Positions 1 through 9,029 of a stretch of DNA of 64,000 bases are shown piece after piece (the stretch's first letter is position 1; each line of letters starts with the position of its first letter). Both the position numbers and the translations under genes were made by a program. This DNA is from JAODBQ01 sp047602055. GTDB taxonomy: Bacteria > Actinomycetota > Acidimicrobiia > Acidimicrobiales > Ilumatobacteraceae. Where the stretch lies: NCBI GenBank assembly GCA_047602055.1, contig JASGIG010000001.1, positions 310,001 to 374,000 on the forward strand, written 5' to 3'. Under the pieces are notes generated by a model. That model saw nothing but the letters and a program-made list of their open reading frames with translations, was not told where the DNA came from and did not search any database.

Positions 1-1274
1 CGACGACGTGGCCGTAGGTGAACGGCGTGCCCTCCAGCAGCGAGTGGGCCTCGTCGACGAGGAACTGGTCGGCGACGGTCCACGCCCGGCGCTTGCCCGA
101 CGGCGTGCCGAACCACTCCTTGAGCAGCCGGTCGATCAGCTTGACGGGCTGCTGCGTCGGCCAGCACTTCGTCAGCGCGGCACGCAGCGCCGGCGCCTGC
201 TGCCAGACGTCGTCACGGTCGAGGCGGCGCAGCATGTCGCGCTCGACCAGGCCGCGCAACGACGCCCGCCGCTTGTTCACCGGACCGCGCCCGTCGAGCG
301 CCTGCTCGATCCAGCTCGCCATCTCGTCGCGGGTGATCGCCAGCGTGCGCGCCCCGAGCGGGACGCGCAGGTCCTCCGGCGGCACGGTGACGTGCACGGT
401 CGTTGCACTTGCAAGGAGCTCGATCATCGCCGCGTCACCCTTGTCGCGGCGCAGGCCGTCGTCGTCGGTGCCGGTGATCTCCACCTTCGGGATGCACAGG
501 TCGAGCGCGGTGCACTGGCGCACGCTGCGCTCGCCGAGCGACGGCAGGACGTTGCCGATGTAGTCGAGGAACACCTCGTTCGGGCCGACCACCAGCACGC
601 CGTCGCGCACCAGCCGGCGGCGGTGCTCGAACAGGAGGTACGCGGCGCGGTGCAGGCCGACCGCGGTCTTGCCCGTGCCCGGCCCGCCCTGGACGACGAG
701 CGTCTGCTCCAGCGGGGCGCGGATCACCTCGTCCTGCTCGGCCTGGATGGTGGCGACGATCTCGCGCATCGCCCCGGTGCGGGCCGCGCCGATCTCGGCG
801 AGCACCGGATCGGGGATGCCGGAGCCAACGGCGTCGTCGTCGGGGTCGTCGAGCCGCTCGTCGAGGTAGGCGGTGAGCTCGCCGTCCTCCATCGTGAACC
901 GCCGGCGGTGTGCGAGGCCGAACGGGTCGGCGTGGGTGGCGCGGTAGAACGGCGCGGCGATCGGGGCACGCCAGTCGACGACGACCGGCTCGTGGGCGTC
1001 GTCCTCGATGTGCCGGCGGCCGATGTAGTACGTGTCGCGCTCGGCGCCGCCATCTTCGGTGATGCGCCCGAAGAAGTCGCCGGCGCCCGGTGTGCGCAGG
1101 TCCTCCAGCGCCTCGGCGACGGTGACCTCGACGTACTCCTTGGTGATGTCGTCGGCCGCCGCGTCGGGATCGACGCGCTCGAAGCGGGCGATCATCGCGT
1201 CGCGGCAGGCGCGCGAAGAACGCCAGCTGCGCCTGCTCGGCGGGCAGGTCGGGGAACAGCGCGAGGTCGCTCAC
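1..1274 (-). CDS. helD: HelD/HelR-like RNA polymerase-associated UvrD-family ATPase, N-terminal part, frame break
   Basis: HelD-family ATPases bind RNA polymerase and recycle stalled complexes. The frame from the ATG at 1195 gives the family block around DWRAPIAAPFYRAT, then a Walker A QGGPGTGKTA and, near the window edge, a DEAH Walker B (VDEAHSL). The C-terminal helicase half lies outside the window. The conserved N-terminal stretch LPAEQAQLAFFAR starts at a GTG (1274) one frame away; removing one base near 1208 joins them as FARCRDAMIARFE. The alternative is a real start at 1195 with a lost N-terminus. The gene diverges from mftA. Family call is firm; the intact or broken state is not. Confidence 0.8.
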
Positions 1275-1335
1275 AGGGGGACCCGACGCTACCGCCGTGC
1301 CACCCGCCTTGCCCTGCGAGTTACGCTGACCGGCC
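1275..1335. promoter_or_regulatory. helD/mftA divergent intergenic region
   Basis: These 61 bases separate the diverging starts of the HelD-like gene and mftA, so promoters for both should lie here or inside the neighbouring coding sequence. I see no convincing palindrome, no clear -10/-35 pair and no strong Shine-Dalgarno sequence before the mftA ATG. The assignment rests on geometry alone. Confidence 0.3.
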
Positions 1336-1434
1336 ATGGAGAACGACGACAAGATCGAGACGGAAGAGGCCCTCGTCGAGGAGGAGCTCCTCGTCGAGGA
1401 GATCTCCATCGACGGCATGTGCGGGGTGTACTGA
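1336..1434 (+). CDS. mftA: Mycofactocin precursor peptide MftA
   Basis: MftA is the ribosomally made peptide whose C-terminal Val-Tyr becomes the mycofactocin redox cofactor. This 32-residue ORF is too short for routine gene callers. It has a very acidic leader rich in Glu and ends in IDGMCGVY, the signature of the family. MftC decarboxylates and cross-links the terminal Val-Tyr, and MftE then releases it. mftB and mftC follow on the same strand, which settles the identification. An odd feature is that a 74-nt dispersed repeat begins 11 bases after the stop codon and separates it from mftB. Confidence 0.95.
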   Translation: MENDDKIETEEALVEEELLVEEISIDGMCGVY

Positions 1435-1444
1435 CCATCATGTC

Positions 1445-1518
1445 CGTGCTCCGGTCGCAGCCAAGCTGCTCCCTGCGCCTGCCGTGCTCGCCGCCTCCGC
1501 TGCGCTTCGGCACTCGCC
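1445..1518 (-). repeat. 74-nt dispersed repeat, copy 1
   Basis: This copy is the reverse complement of the 74-nt blocks at 29782-29855 and 51187-51260; all three have exactly the same length. The shared core read on the minus strand contains AAGCGCAGCGGAGGC and later GCGACCGGAGCACG. An internal inverted repeat (CGCAGCGGAG versus CTCCGCTGCG, best seen across the copies) could fold the transcript. It occupies most of the mftA-mftB gap. Confidence 0.8.
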
Positions 1519-1546
1519 GCGCGTTGGATCGGCGACCGGTCCTGGC

Positions 1547-1822
1547 ATGACCGACCTGCTCGAACGTCCGCTGGAGCTCGATCCGCAGGTGGCCCTGCGG
1601 CCCGAGCCGTTCGGCGCGCTCGCCTACCACTACGGCAACCGGCGTCTGGTGTTCCTCAAGCACCCGGACATGGTCGCCGTGGCCCGGGAGCTGGCGACGC
1701 ACGAGTCGCTCGCCGCGACGCTCGCGGCCTGCGCGGTGGACGAGCGCCGCTGGCCGTCGTTCGCCTCGGCGTTCGAGTCCTTGATCGAATCGAACGTCGT
1801 TCGCGAACGGGTTTCAGCGTGA
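1547..1822 (+). CDS. mftB: Mycofactocin system peptide chaperone MftB
   Basis: MftB is a small PqqD/RRE-type protein that binds the MftA leader and presents it to MftC. The product is 91 residues, the usual size, with the family pattern RPEPFGALAYHYGNRRLVFL near the N-terminus followed by a helical C-terminal half. The start is the ATG at 1547. The last codons overlap the GTG of mftC by four bases (GTGA), so translation is probably coupled. A much longer open frame runs through this gene from the left edge, but only this part has protein-like composition. Confidence 0.93.
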   Translation: MTDLLERPLELDPQVALRPEPFGALAYHYGNRRLVFLKHPDMVAVARELATHESLAATLAACAVDERRWPSFASAFESLIESNVVRERVSA

Positions 1823-2943
1823 GCGTGCAGTCACTGGTCGAACAGCTCAAGGGGGGCCTCGACGCCCCGATCTGCCTGACGTGGGAGCTGACCTACGCCT
1901 GCAACCTGCAGTGCGTGCACTGCCTGTCGTCGAGCGGCCAGCGCGACCCGCGGGAGCTGACCACCGCCGAGGCGTTCGCGGTGCTCGACGAGCTGCGCGA
2001 CCTGCAGGTCTTCTACATCAACATCGGCGGCGGCGAGCCGATGGTCCGCCGCGACTTCTTCGACATCGTCGAGCACTCGATCGGCAACGGCATCGGCGTC
2101 AAGTTCTCGACGAACGGGGCCTTCGTCAAGCCCGACACCGCTGCCCGGTTGGCGGCGATGGACTACCTCGACATCCAGATCAGCCTCGACGGCCTCGACG
2201 CCGTCACCAACGACGCGGTGCGCGGCGACGGCTCGTACGCGATGGCCCGCCGGGCGATGGACGACCTCGCCAGCGCCGGCTTCGGGCCGTTCAAGATCAG
2301 CGTCGTCGTCACCCGCCACAACGTCGATCAGCTCGACGGCTTCAAGGCGCTCGCCGACTCGTACGGCGCGCAGCTGCGCGTCACCCGCCTGCGCCCGTCG
2401 GGCCGTGGCGCCGACAGCTGGCACGACCTGCACCCGACCAACGACCAGCAGCGCCAGATCTACCGCTGGCTGCTGGCCCACGGCGACGACGTGCTCACCG
2501 GCGACTCGTTCTTCCACCTCAACGCGCTCGGCGAGCCGCTGCCCGGCCTGAACATGTGCGGCGCCGGGCGCGTCGTCTGCCTGATCGACCCGATCGGCGA
2601 CGTCTACGCCTGCCCGTTCGTCATCCACGACCAGTTCCGCGCCGGCTCGGTGCGCGACGCCGGCGGGTTCGCCCACGTGTGGAAGCAGTCCGAGCTGTTC
2701 CGCTCGCTGCGCGAGCCGCAGTCAGCCGGGGCCTGCGCCTCGTGCGGTTCCTACGACGCCTGCCAGGGCGGGTGCATGGCCGCCAAGTTCTTCACCGGCC
2801 TGCCCCTCGACGGCCCCGACCCCGAGTGCGTCGGCGGCGAGGGCGAGGTGGCGCTGTCGGCCATCGACGTCAAGCTGACGCCGAAGCCGTCGATGGACCA
2901 CACCAAGCCGGTGACGTTCCTGCGCAAGCCCGTCGCCGTCTGA
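1819..2943 (+). CDS. mftC: Mycofactocin radical SAM maturase MftC
   Basis: MftC oxidatively decarboxylates the C-terminal Tyr of MftA and forms the Val-Tyr carbon-carbon bond. The 374-residue product has the radical SAM CX3CX2C cluster motif at Cys28, Cys32 and Cys35 (ACNLQCVHC), a glycine motif GGGEPM about 40 residues later, and a C-terminal SPASM region rich in Cys (NMCGAG, YACPF, CASCGSYDACQGGC). The start is the GTG overlapping mftB. Downstream mftD, mftE and mftF are not in the window; a sigma factor gene follows instead. Confidence 0.95.
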   Translation: MSVQSLVEQLKGGLDAPICLTWELTYACNLQCVHCLSSSGQRDPRELTTAEAFAVLDELRDLQVFYINIGGGEPMVRRDFFDIVEHSIGNGIGVKFSTNGAFVKPDTAARLAAMDYLDIQISLDGLDAVTNDAVRGDGSYAMARRAMDDLASAGFGPFKISVVVTRHNVDQLDGFKALADSYGAQLRVTRLRPSGRGADSWHDLHPTNDQQRQIYRWLLAHGDDVLTGDSFFHLNALGEPLPGLNMCGAGRVVCLIDPIGDVYACPFVIHDQFRAGSVRDAGGFAHVWKQSELFRSLREPQSAGACASCGSYDACQGGCMAAKFFTGLPLDGPDPECVGGEGEVALSAIDVKLTPKPSMDHTKPVTFLRKPVAV

Positions 2944-3010
2944 GCCTGCGTCGCGGCGGGCAGGCCACTTCCGTGAACAGCGGGGGTTGAGCCGGGCAAC
3001 AGAGGGTGTG

Positions 3011-3559
3011 ATGTCCGAACCCGGCACGGCCGCCTCCGATCGCAGCCAGGCTGCCGCAACGGTGGTCGGTGGATGGTTCGAGCGGCACGTGCAGACCATC
3101 CACCGCTACGCGGCACGGCGGGTCGGCGAGCACGAGGCGTGGGACGTCGTCGCCGAGACGTTCCGCGTCGCCCTGGAGCGCTTCGACGAGTACGACGCCC
3201 ACCGTGCTCATGAGCGGGCGTGGCTGTACGGGATCGCCTCGAACATCCTGCACCGCCACGCCCGCACCGAGGCCCGCCGGCTGCGCGCCCGGGCACGTGC
3301 CGCGGCGGCGGCAGGTGTCCCCGGCGATCCGCTGGTCGACAGCGATGCGCGGCTGGACGCGACCTGTGAGGCCGACCGCGTCGCCACCGCCGTCGCCGAG
3401 CTGGCACCCGACGACCGTGAGCTGCTCGTGCTCGTCGCCTGGGAGTGCCTGTCCAGCGCCGAGGTCGCCGAGGCGATGGGCATCCCCGCCGGCACCGTCC
3501 GCACCCGACTCCGGCGCATCCGCGCCCAGCTCCGTGATCCCCGAGGAGGAGACCGATGA
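3011..3559 (+). CDS. RNA polymerase sigma factor, sigma-70/ECF family
   Basis: The 182-residue product has region 2 near the N-terminus (WFERHVQTIHRYAARRVGEHEAWDVVAETF, with the WLYGIASNILHRHAR stretch typical of region 2.4) and a region 4 helix-turn-helix (LSSAEVAEAMGIPAGTVRTR). I chose the ATG at 3011; a TTG/GTG further upstream is possible. The stop overlaps the ATG of the next gene (ATGA), the usual pairing of this sigma class with a membrane partner that may regulate it. Its position directly behind mftC suggests, but does not prove, a link to mycofactocin expression. Confidence 0.88.
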   Translation: MSEPGTAASDRSQAAATVVGGWFERHVQTIHRYAARRVGEHEAWDVVAETFRVALERFDEYDAHRAHERAWLYGIASNILHRHARTEARRLRARARAAAAAGVPGDPLVDSDARLDATCEADRVATAVAELAPDDRELLVLVAWECLSSAEVAEAMGIPAGTVRTRLRRIRAQLRDPRGGDR

Positions 3560-5239
3560 ACGAGCTGACCATCTTCGAGGACCTGCGCCCCGAGGTCGAA
3601 CCACTCACTCCGGCGCAGGTCGACACCCTGCGCGCCCAACTCTTCGACGGCACCGAGCCGGTCGGCACATGGACCGCCGGCGCCGGCGAGCAGGCCGGCG
3701 GCGAGCTCGGACGAGTGCACGAGCTCCCCGATCGCCCGTCTCGACACCGGTCGCCGCGGCGGCAGGCGGTGGCTGCTCGGAGCGGCCGCAGCGGCCGTCG
3801 CCGTGCTCGGCGTCGCCGGGACGTGGGCGTTCAGCACCTCGCGTTCCGACGCGCCCACCCGGCCGGCGCAGGAGTCCGCCGTCGCCGCGGCACCCGACCC
3901 CGCCGCCCTCGGCCTGTTCCCGCACGGCGGCCGCGCCGGCGCCGTCGCCGCGGGGTACCGGACCCCGGTCGACGCGGTGACCGCCTACGTCGCCGAGATC
4001 ACCGACCCGAGCCGCCTGCCACCGGGCTACGCCGTGACCGCCACGATGAACGAGAACGTCCCGGTGACCGTCATCGACGCCGACCATGCCGACGTGTTCG
4101 TCGGCATGCAGGGCACCGGCAACACCGCAAGCGGCCGCATCGCCGTCCAGCGAGTGAGCACCGACCCGGACGCCTGGCAGGTCACCTCGGCCATGGCCAT
4201 GGCCGGCGAGCTCACCCACGTGGTGCTCGGGGACGGCACCGTCACCGGTTCGATCGCGCCAGCGGCCGGGAGCACGGCGACGCTGTCCGCCTACGACCTC
4301 GCCACCGGCGAATTGCTCGACGCCACGACCCTGTCGACACCGTCAGGCAGCTACGGGACCCCCGTCGTGCCGACGCCGTTCAGCCTGGACGTCGGCGATC
4401 ACGCCGCGGTCGGCTTGCGCTGCTGGAGCACGCTCACACATCCGAGTGGGTACGACTTCCCCAGCTTCACCGACCAGGCCGTCGCCGCCGGCCTCTCCGA
4501 CACCGGGGCGACGTCGACGACGGGCGAGCCATCGCCGACGGCCGTCGCCCCGACCACGTCGGACGACTCCTCGGCGACCTCGACCACGGCGCTGCACACC
4601 GCGCTCGACGAGGCCATGGTGGACATGGGCACCGTCCTCGTCGTCAACGGCTCCGGTGTGGCCGGCCTCGGTGGGTCGCTCACCAAAGCGCTCGCAGCCG
4701 ACGGCTATGTGGTCCGGCCGCCGACAGATGCGACCGGGCCGGTGGCGGAGTCCGTCGCCTACGTCCGCGAGGCAGCCCCGGCCGCTGCGGTCGCCCTGCT
4801 GCCGGCCGTCGGACGACGTGAGCAGTTGAACGCGCAACGGATCCCGGTCGTCGCGTCCGACGACGTCGCCGAAGCCGACGTGATCGTCGTCCTCGGCGCC
4901 GATCTCGCCGACGCGCCCTGGACGACCACCCCGACCACGCTCGTGTCCGACCGTCACGGCGTGCTCCTCGTCCTCGACGGCTCGGGCACGCCCGACGGCC
5001 GGCAACGCACCGAGGCGCAGATCGCCGCCCTCAGGTCGGCAGGTGTCGAGGTGGTCGACGGCGGGGCGACGACCCGGCCGGTCGAGCAGTCGATGCTGTC
5101 CCCCATCGGCCAGGCGACCCGCTGGACGTTCGCGGTCGACGAGCTCGCCCACGTCGGCGGGTTCGACAGCTGGACACCGACGCTGCTCGACGGCGATCTG
5201 CCCACCGACGTCACCGCTGTCCTCGTCGTCGGGCCCTGA
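3556..5239 (+). CDS. CU044_5270-like membrane protein with LytR_C-like domain, frame break
   Basis: The start MNELTIFEDLRPEVEPLTP overlaps the sigma factor stop and matches the short cytoplasmic N-terminus of sigma-linked CU044_5270-type proteins. The frame carrying the membrane helix (WLLGAAAAAVAVLGVAGTWAF, near 3770-3830) and the rest is shifted by one base; the switch is near 3690. A merged product would be about 560 residues: cytoplasmic tail, one membrane helix, a large extracytoplasmic region, then a LytR_C-like block beginning VLVVNGSGVAGLGG around 4630. It may act as an anti-sigma factor or wall-associated partner. Function is inferred from pairing only. Confidence 0.65.
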
Positions 5240-5592
5240 TCGATCGCGCGAGAGGTGCCTCCCGCTGCGACGAGGATGTTCGACGCTCGGGCTCGACGGC
5301 CGTCAGGCGGCGGACTTCGACCTCATCAACGTGGCCGCGAGCTGCTCGCGTACAGGCGCGGCGTGAAGTGGCTCGTCTTCGACCGCGCTGGTGTCCACGG
5401 GATGCGTGGTGATCCCTTCCACTCGGGCTACAGGTCGCGGTCGGCCCGACGCCGCTGCTCGACGAACTCCCCGGTATCGGTGTCCGTATGGCGGCCGGCG
5501 TCGACGCGCTCGACGATTGCCCGCAACCGGCTCGACTTCATCAGGCAAAGTGGAATCAACCAGGTTCGACCGTCGATGGCAGACTGCCGGGC
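5240..5592. other. Gene-poor gap, possibly a decayed small minus-strand gene
   Basis: No convincing intact gene lies here. On the minus strand, one frame near 5430-5540 reads KSSRLRAIVERVDAGRHTD and another near 5303-5400 ends AAPVREQLAATLMRSKSAA. Both look protein-like but sit in different frames and neither has a clear full length, so a small broken gene is possible. The promoter of the following oxidoreductase should also lie here, but I cannot place it. Confidence 0.3.
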
Positions 5593-7575
5593 GTGGGGCT
5601 CCTCGATCCGTTGCCGCTCGGCTCGTGCTCGGCACCGAACCGGGTGATGTTCGGGCCGCACGTCACCAACCTCGGCGACGACGAGCGGCGGTTCACCGGC
5701 CGGCACGTCGCCTACTACGAGCGGCGGGCCCGCGGCGGCTGCGGGGTGATCGTCACCGAGGGCGCCAGCGTCCACGACAGCGACTGGCCGTACGAGCGGG
5801 CGCCGCTCGCGTCGCAGGCGGCCGACGGGTGGCGGGCGATCGCCGGTGCCTGCCACGCCCACGGCTCGGTGGTCATCGCCTCGCTCGACCACGCCGGCGG
5901 GCAGGGCGCCAGCGCGTACAGCCAGCGTGAGCTGTGGGCGCCGTCACGGGTGCCGGAGGTCAACACCCGCGAGGTGCCCAAGTCGATGGAGCCACGCGAC
6001 ATCGCCGCGGTGGTCGACGGCTTCGCCGCGGCCGCGGCCGCGGCCGTCGCCGCCGGGTGCGACGGCGTCGAGATCAACGCCGGCCAGCACAGCCTGGTCC
6101 GCCAGTTCCTCAGCGGCCTGACCAACCAGCGCGACGACGAGTGGGGCCACGACCGGGCCCGCCTGGCCCGCGACGTCGTCACCGCGGTGCGCGCCGCGGC
6201 CGGCGGCGCCGTGGTCGGCGTGCGCCTGTCGTGCGACGAGCTGGCGCCGTGGGCGGGGATCACCCCCGACCAGGCGCCGGCCATTGCTGCCGGGCTGGTC
6301 GAGCTGGGCGTCGACTACGTCGTCGTCGTGCGCGGCTCGATCTTCTCGATCGAGAAGACCCGCCCCGACTTCCACGAACCGACCGGCTTCAACGTCGACG
6401 TCTGCCGCGCCGTGCGCGCCTCGGTGCCCGGTACGCCGGTGTTCCTGCAGGGCTCGATCGTCGACGTCGGCCAGGCCGCCTGGGCGCTCGACGACGGCGT
6501 CGCCGACGGCGTGGAGATGACCCGGGCACAGATCGCCGACCCCGACCTCGTCGCCAAGCTGCGCGCCGGCGAGGCCGAGCGGATCCGCCCGTGCATCCGC
6601 TGCAACCAGACCTGCCAGGTCCGAGACGCGCGCAACCCGATCGTCACCTGCGTCGGCGAGCCGACCAGCGGCCGCGAGACCGAGGACCCGAACTGGTACC
6701 GGCCGGCGACGACGGTGCGCGACGTCGTCGTCGTCGGCGGCGGCGTCGCCGGGCTGGAGACGGCGCGGGTTGCCGCGGCGCGGGGGCACCGCGTGCGCAT
6801 CGTCGAGCGCAGCGGCCACCTCGGCGGCGTCGCCGCCTGCGCCGGGCCCGGCGGGGCGCTCGTCGACTGGCTGGTCCGCGAGTGCGCGAGCGTGCCGGTG
6901 AGGTTCGACGCCGCGTGGGCGCCGGCGGCCGCGACGCGTGCACCGGATCTGCTCAGAAGTGAGCCGGCCGGGGGCCAGCGTGGAGCGGGTGATGCCGCCG
7001 CGCTCGGGACCACAGGCGACGAGGTCGTCGTGCAGTGCACCGGGGGCCAGCCCGGTCGGCGCGCCTACGAGGTCGTCGACGGCGCCGTCGTCGTCGACGT
7101 CACCGCGCTGCGCGCCGGGACGGCAACGCTGCCCGAGTCCGGCACGGTCGCCCTGTTCGACCCGATCGGCGGCCCGATCGCCGTCGCCCTCGCCGAGGAG
7201 CTGGGCGAGCGTGCGGTGCTGATCACCCAGGACCAGATCGCCGGCAACGAGCTGTCGCGCACCGGCGACCTCGCCCCCGCCAACGTCCGCTTGGCCCAGC
7301 GCGGCGTGCGCATCGAGCGCCGGGCGATCCTGCGCGCCGCCCGCGACGGCGCCGTCGAGCTGGAGGACCGCTTCTCCGGCCACCGGCACACCGTGCCGTG
7401 CGTCGCCCTCGTCGACTGCGGCTTCCGCCTGCCGACCGATCCGCTGCCGGACGCCGACCTCGCCGCCGGCGACTGCGTCGCGCCGCGGACGATCCACGAG
7501 GCGATCCTCGAGGCCCGCCGAGCAGCGATGGCCATCGACCACGCCCCCGTGCGCGCACCCGCCGCCAACGCCTGA
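5593..7575 (+). CDS. Mycofactocin-system FadH/OYE-family oxidoreductase
   Basis: This 660-residue protein has the two-part layout of 2,4-dienoyl-CoA reductase/old yellow enzymes. The first half is an FMN TIM barrel (LGSCSAPNRVMFGPHVTN, then EINAGQHSLVRQFLSGLTNQ and the QGSIVDVGQAAWAL phosphate region). A [4Fe-4S] site follows (CIRCNQTCQVRD with a further Cys in IVTCVGEP), and then an FAD/NAD domain (VVVVGGGVAGLETARVAAAR). Families of this type are repeatedly found beside mft genes and are thought to use mycofactocin-dependent chemistry. I chose the GTG at 5593, which begins the homologous region. Confidence 0.85.
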   Translation: MGLLDPLPLGSCSAPNRVMFGPHVTNLGDDERRFTGRHVAYYERRARGGCGVIVTEGASVHDSDWPYERAPLASQAADGWRAIAGACHAHGSVVIASLDHAGGQGASAYSQRELWAPSRVPEVNTREVPKSMEPRDIAAVVDGFAAAAAAAVAAGCDGVEINAGQHSLVRQFLSGLTNQRDDEWGHDRARLARDVVTAVRAAAGGAVVGVRLSCDELAPWAGITPDQAPAIAAGLVELGVDYVVVVRGSIFSIEKTRPDFHEPTGFNVDVCRAVRASVPGTPVFLQGSIVDVGQAAWALDDGVADGVEMTRAQIADPDLVAKLRAGEAERIRPCIRCNQTCQVRDARNPIVTCVGEPTSGRETEDPNWYRPATTVRDVVVVGGGVAGLETARVAAARGHRVRIVERSGHLGGVAACAGPGGALVDWLVRECASVPVRFDAAWAPAAATRAPDLLRSEPAGGQRGAGDAAALGTTGDEVVVQCTGGQPGRRAYEVVDGAVVVDVTALRAGTATLPESGTVALFDPIGGPIAVALAEELGERAVLITQDQIAGNELSRTGDLAPANVRLAQRGVRIERRAILRAARDGAVELEDRFSGHRHTVPCVALVDCGFRLPTDPLPDADLAAGDCVAPRTIHEAILEARRAAMAIDHAPVRAPAANA

Positions 7576-7586
7576 TCGACCGCCGA

Positions 7587-7704
7587 TTGGAGTGCCTCCG
7601 GTGCGATGGAGTGGCACGCGCGCGACGAGGGCGCGAGATTCACTCCGTCGCGCGGCTGGCACTCCGAGCGGACCGCTGCCACTCCACCGCGGATGCCACT
7701 CCAC
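7587..7704. repeat. GGAGTG palindromic repeat element, copy 1
   Basis: The stretch has two forward GGAGTG boxes followed by four CACTCC boxes, so it can fold on itself. About 63 bases from GATGGAGTGGCACGCG onward align with 44897-44960, including GGGCGCGAGAT and CGGCTGGCACTCC. It directly follows the oxidoreductase stop and might serve as a terminator or be a non-autonomous mobile repeat. Confidence 0.65.
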
Positions 7705-8049
7705 CTGGACGGGGGTCGGCAGTCGCCGTGCGTCGGGTACCGGTGTCGACGCCGCCCGTCGCCGCCTCGACCGGTTCCCGCCCCGAGACGCGAGCATCCC
7801 GCCGGCCGCGGCGTTGACGCGGCGACCGGCGGGATGGTTCACGCGGCTCAACGGTGCTGGACCGCCGGAAGGTGGACGGGCCAGGTGGCGAGGTCGAAGC
7901 GCTGGGGCTTGCACTGCGCATCCGTGGTCCGTGTTCGAAACGGCACAGCGTGCGTCACACCGCGTCGGGGGCCTTGCGGCCTCAGCTCGGAGGAGAGCGC
8001 TCCTCGTGTGCGTTCGGCATCGGTTTCCGTACCTCCTCACATCAACGTC
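7705..8049. other. Non-coding stretch upstream of the ABC exporter
   Basis: No frame here looks like protein. I see short GC palindromes only, such as the AGGAG/CTCCT pair near 7991-8003 and a CGCCGG-rich inverted repeat near 7798-7832. Together with the flanking repeat and hairpin it makes a gene-free interval of almost 600 bases, long for this compact region. Confidence 0.4.
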
Positions 8050-8109
8050 GTCGTGCGGGATCGGTTCGTGTGGATCCCCCGGATCCACACGAACATCGTC
8101 CCGCACGAC
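8050..8109. repeat. Long near-perfect hairpin
   Basis: The left arm (8050-8077) and right arm (8081-8109) pair as an 11-bp outer stem starting GTCGTGCGGGA and a 15-bp inner stem starting GTTCGTGTGGATCC, with a 2-3 base bulge between them and a loop of CCC. There is no T-tract, so a simple intrinsic terminator is doubtful. A miniature mobile element end or a structured leader for the ABC gene 66 bases downstream are alternatives. Confidence 0.75.
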
Positions 8110-8174
8110 GCGCCACTCGTCAAGGGCCGAAAATCCCCATCGGGATCGGGGGGCGATGCGGAAGGATGCTGCAG

Positions 8175-8906
8175 ATGGGGGCGGTACTGCGCGCGGTCGG
8201 GCTGCGCAAGAGGTTCAAGAACGTCGATGCCGTGCGCGGCATCGACGTCACCGTCGCGCGCGGCGAGCGCGTCGGCCTGCTCGGCCCGAACGGCGCCGGC
8301 AAGACCACGTCGCTGCTGATGATGCTCGGCGCCGTCTCCCCCGACGCCGGCACGATCGAGATCGCCGGCCACCCGCTCCCCCGGCAGCGGTCGAAGGCGA
8401 TGGCCAACGTCGGCTTCGTCGCCGGCTACCTCCCACTGCCGGACCGTCTCAAGGTGCGCGAGGCGCTCGGCGTGTTCGCCGGTTGGTACGGCATCCGCGA
8501 TCACAAGCGCGTCGTCGACGAGGGCCTGGAGCGCTTCGGCATCGCCCACCTCGGCGGCCGGATGTGCACGGCGCTGTCCAGCGGCCAGCGCACGCTGGTC
8601 GGCATCGTCAAGGCGACACTGCACGAGCCGGCGCTGCTGGTGCTCGACGAGCCGACCGCGTCGCTCGACCCCGACATCGCCCTCAAGGTGCGCGTCGGCC
8701 TGCTGGAGCACTGCGCCCGCACGGGCGCGTCGATGCTGATCACCAGCCATGACATGCGCGAGGTCGAGATGCTGGCCACCCGCGTGATCTTCCTGGCCCG
8801 GGGCGAGATCGTCGCCGACGACACGCCGGAGCGGATCGCCACGATGTTCGGCCACGACGACCTCGAGGGCGTGTTCCTCAACCTCGCCGAGACGCACGGG
8901 CGCTGA
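8175..8906 (+). CDS. ABC-2 type exporter ATP-binding protein
   Basis: The 243-residue protein has Walker A LLGPNGAGKTTS, a signature ALSSGQRTLVGIVKA (SSGQR rather than SGGQ), Walker B LLVLDEPTASLD and the switch His in ITSHDMREV. It resembles the ATPases of NodI/DrrA-type export systems. The partner permease is the next gene on the same strand. The start could be the ATG at 8175 or one three codons upstream (8166). Substrate is unknown. Confidence 0.85.
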   Translation: MGAVLRAVGLRKRFKNVDAVRGIDVTVARGERVGLLGPNGAGKTTSLLMMLGAVSPDAGTIEIAGHPLPRQRSKAMANVGFVAGYLPLPDRLKVREALGVFAGWYGIRDHKRVVDEGLERFGIAHLGGRMCTALSSGQRTLVGIVKATLHEPALLVLDEPTASLDPDIALKVRVGLLEHCARTGASMLITSHDMREVEMLATRVIFLARGEIVADDTPERIATMFGHDDLEGVFLNLAETHGR

Positions 8907-8929
8907 GGTCGACGATGAGCAAGCGAATC

Positions 8930-8980
8930 GACGTCGATGAACGAGCGGAGCGACGTCGATGAACGAGCGGAGCGACGTCA
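8930..8980. repeat. 22-nt tandem repeat between ABC genes
   Basis: The unit GACGTCGATGAACGAGCGGA plus GC occurs twice in direct succession (8930-8951 and 8952-8973), with a third partial unit after and a degenerate one before (AGCAAGCGAATCGACGTCGA). It lies between the ATPase stop and the permease start. A similar ATGAACGAGCGGA string recurs near 36450. Such repeats can add in-frame ATGs and mislead start calling. Confidence 0.7.
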
Positions 8981-9029
8981 CGGTGCGTTTCGTTCGTCGG
9001 CGCGCCGTGGCCGAAGGCGAGGCGCACCG

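Noticed and set aside
8..1822. A 604-codon plus-strand frame opposite helD running into mftB
   Set aside because: Its first 510 codons are Arg/Ala/Val-rich antisense sequence with no family pattern, while the minus strand gives clear HelD motifs; only the mftB end is real.
4027..4275. Minus-strand 82-codon frame inside the sigma-partner gene
   Set aside because: It starts and ends without a ribosome-binding site and mirrors the plus-strand coding sequence, which has better composition.
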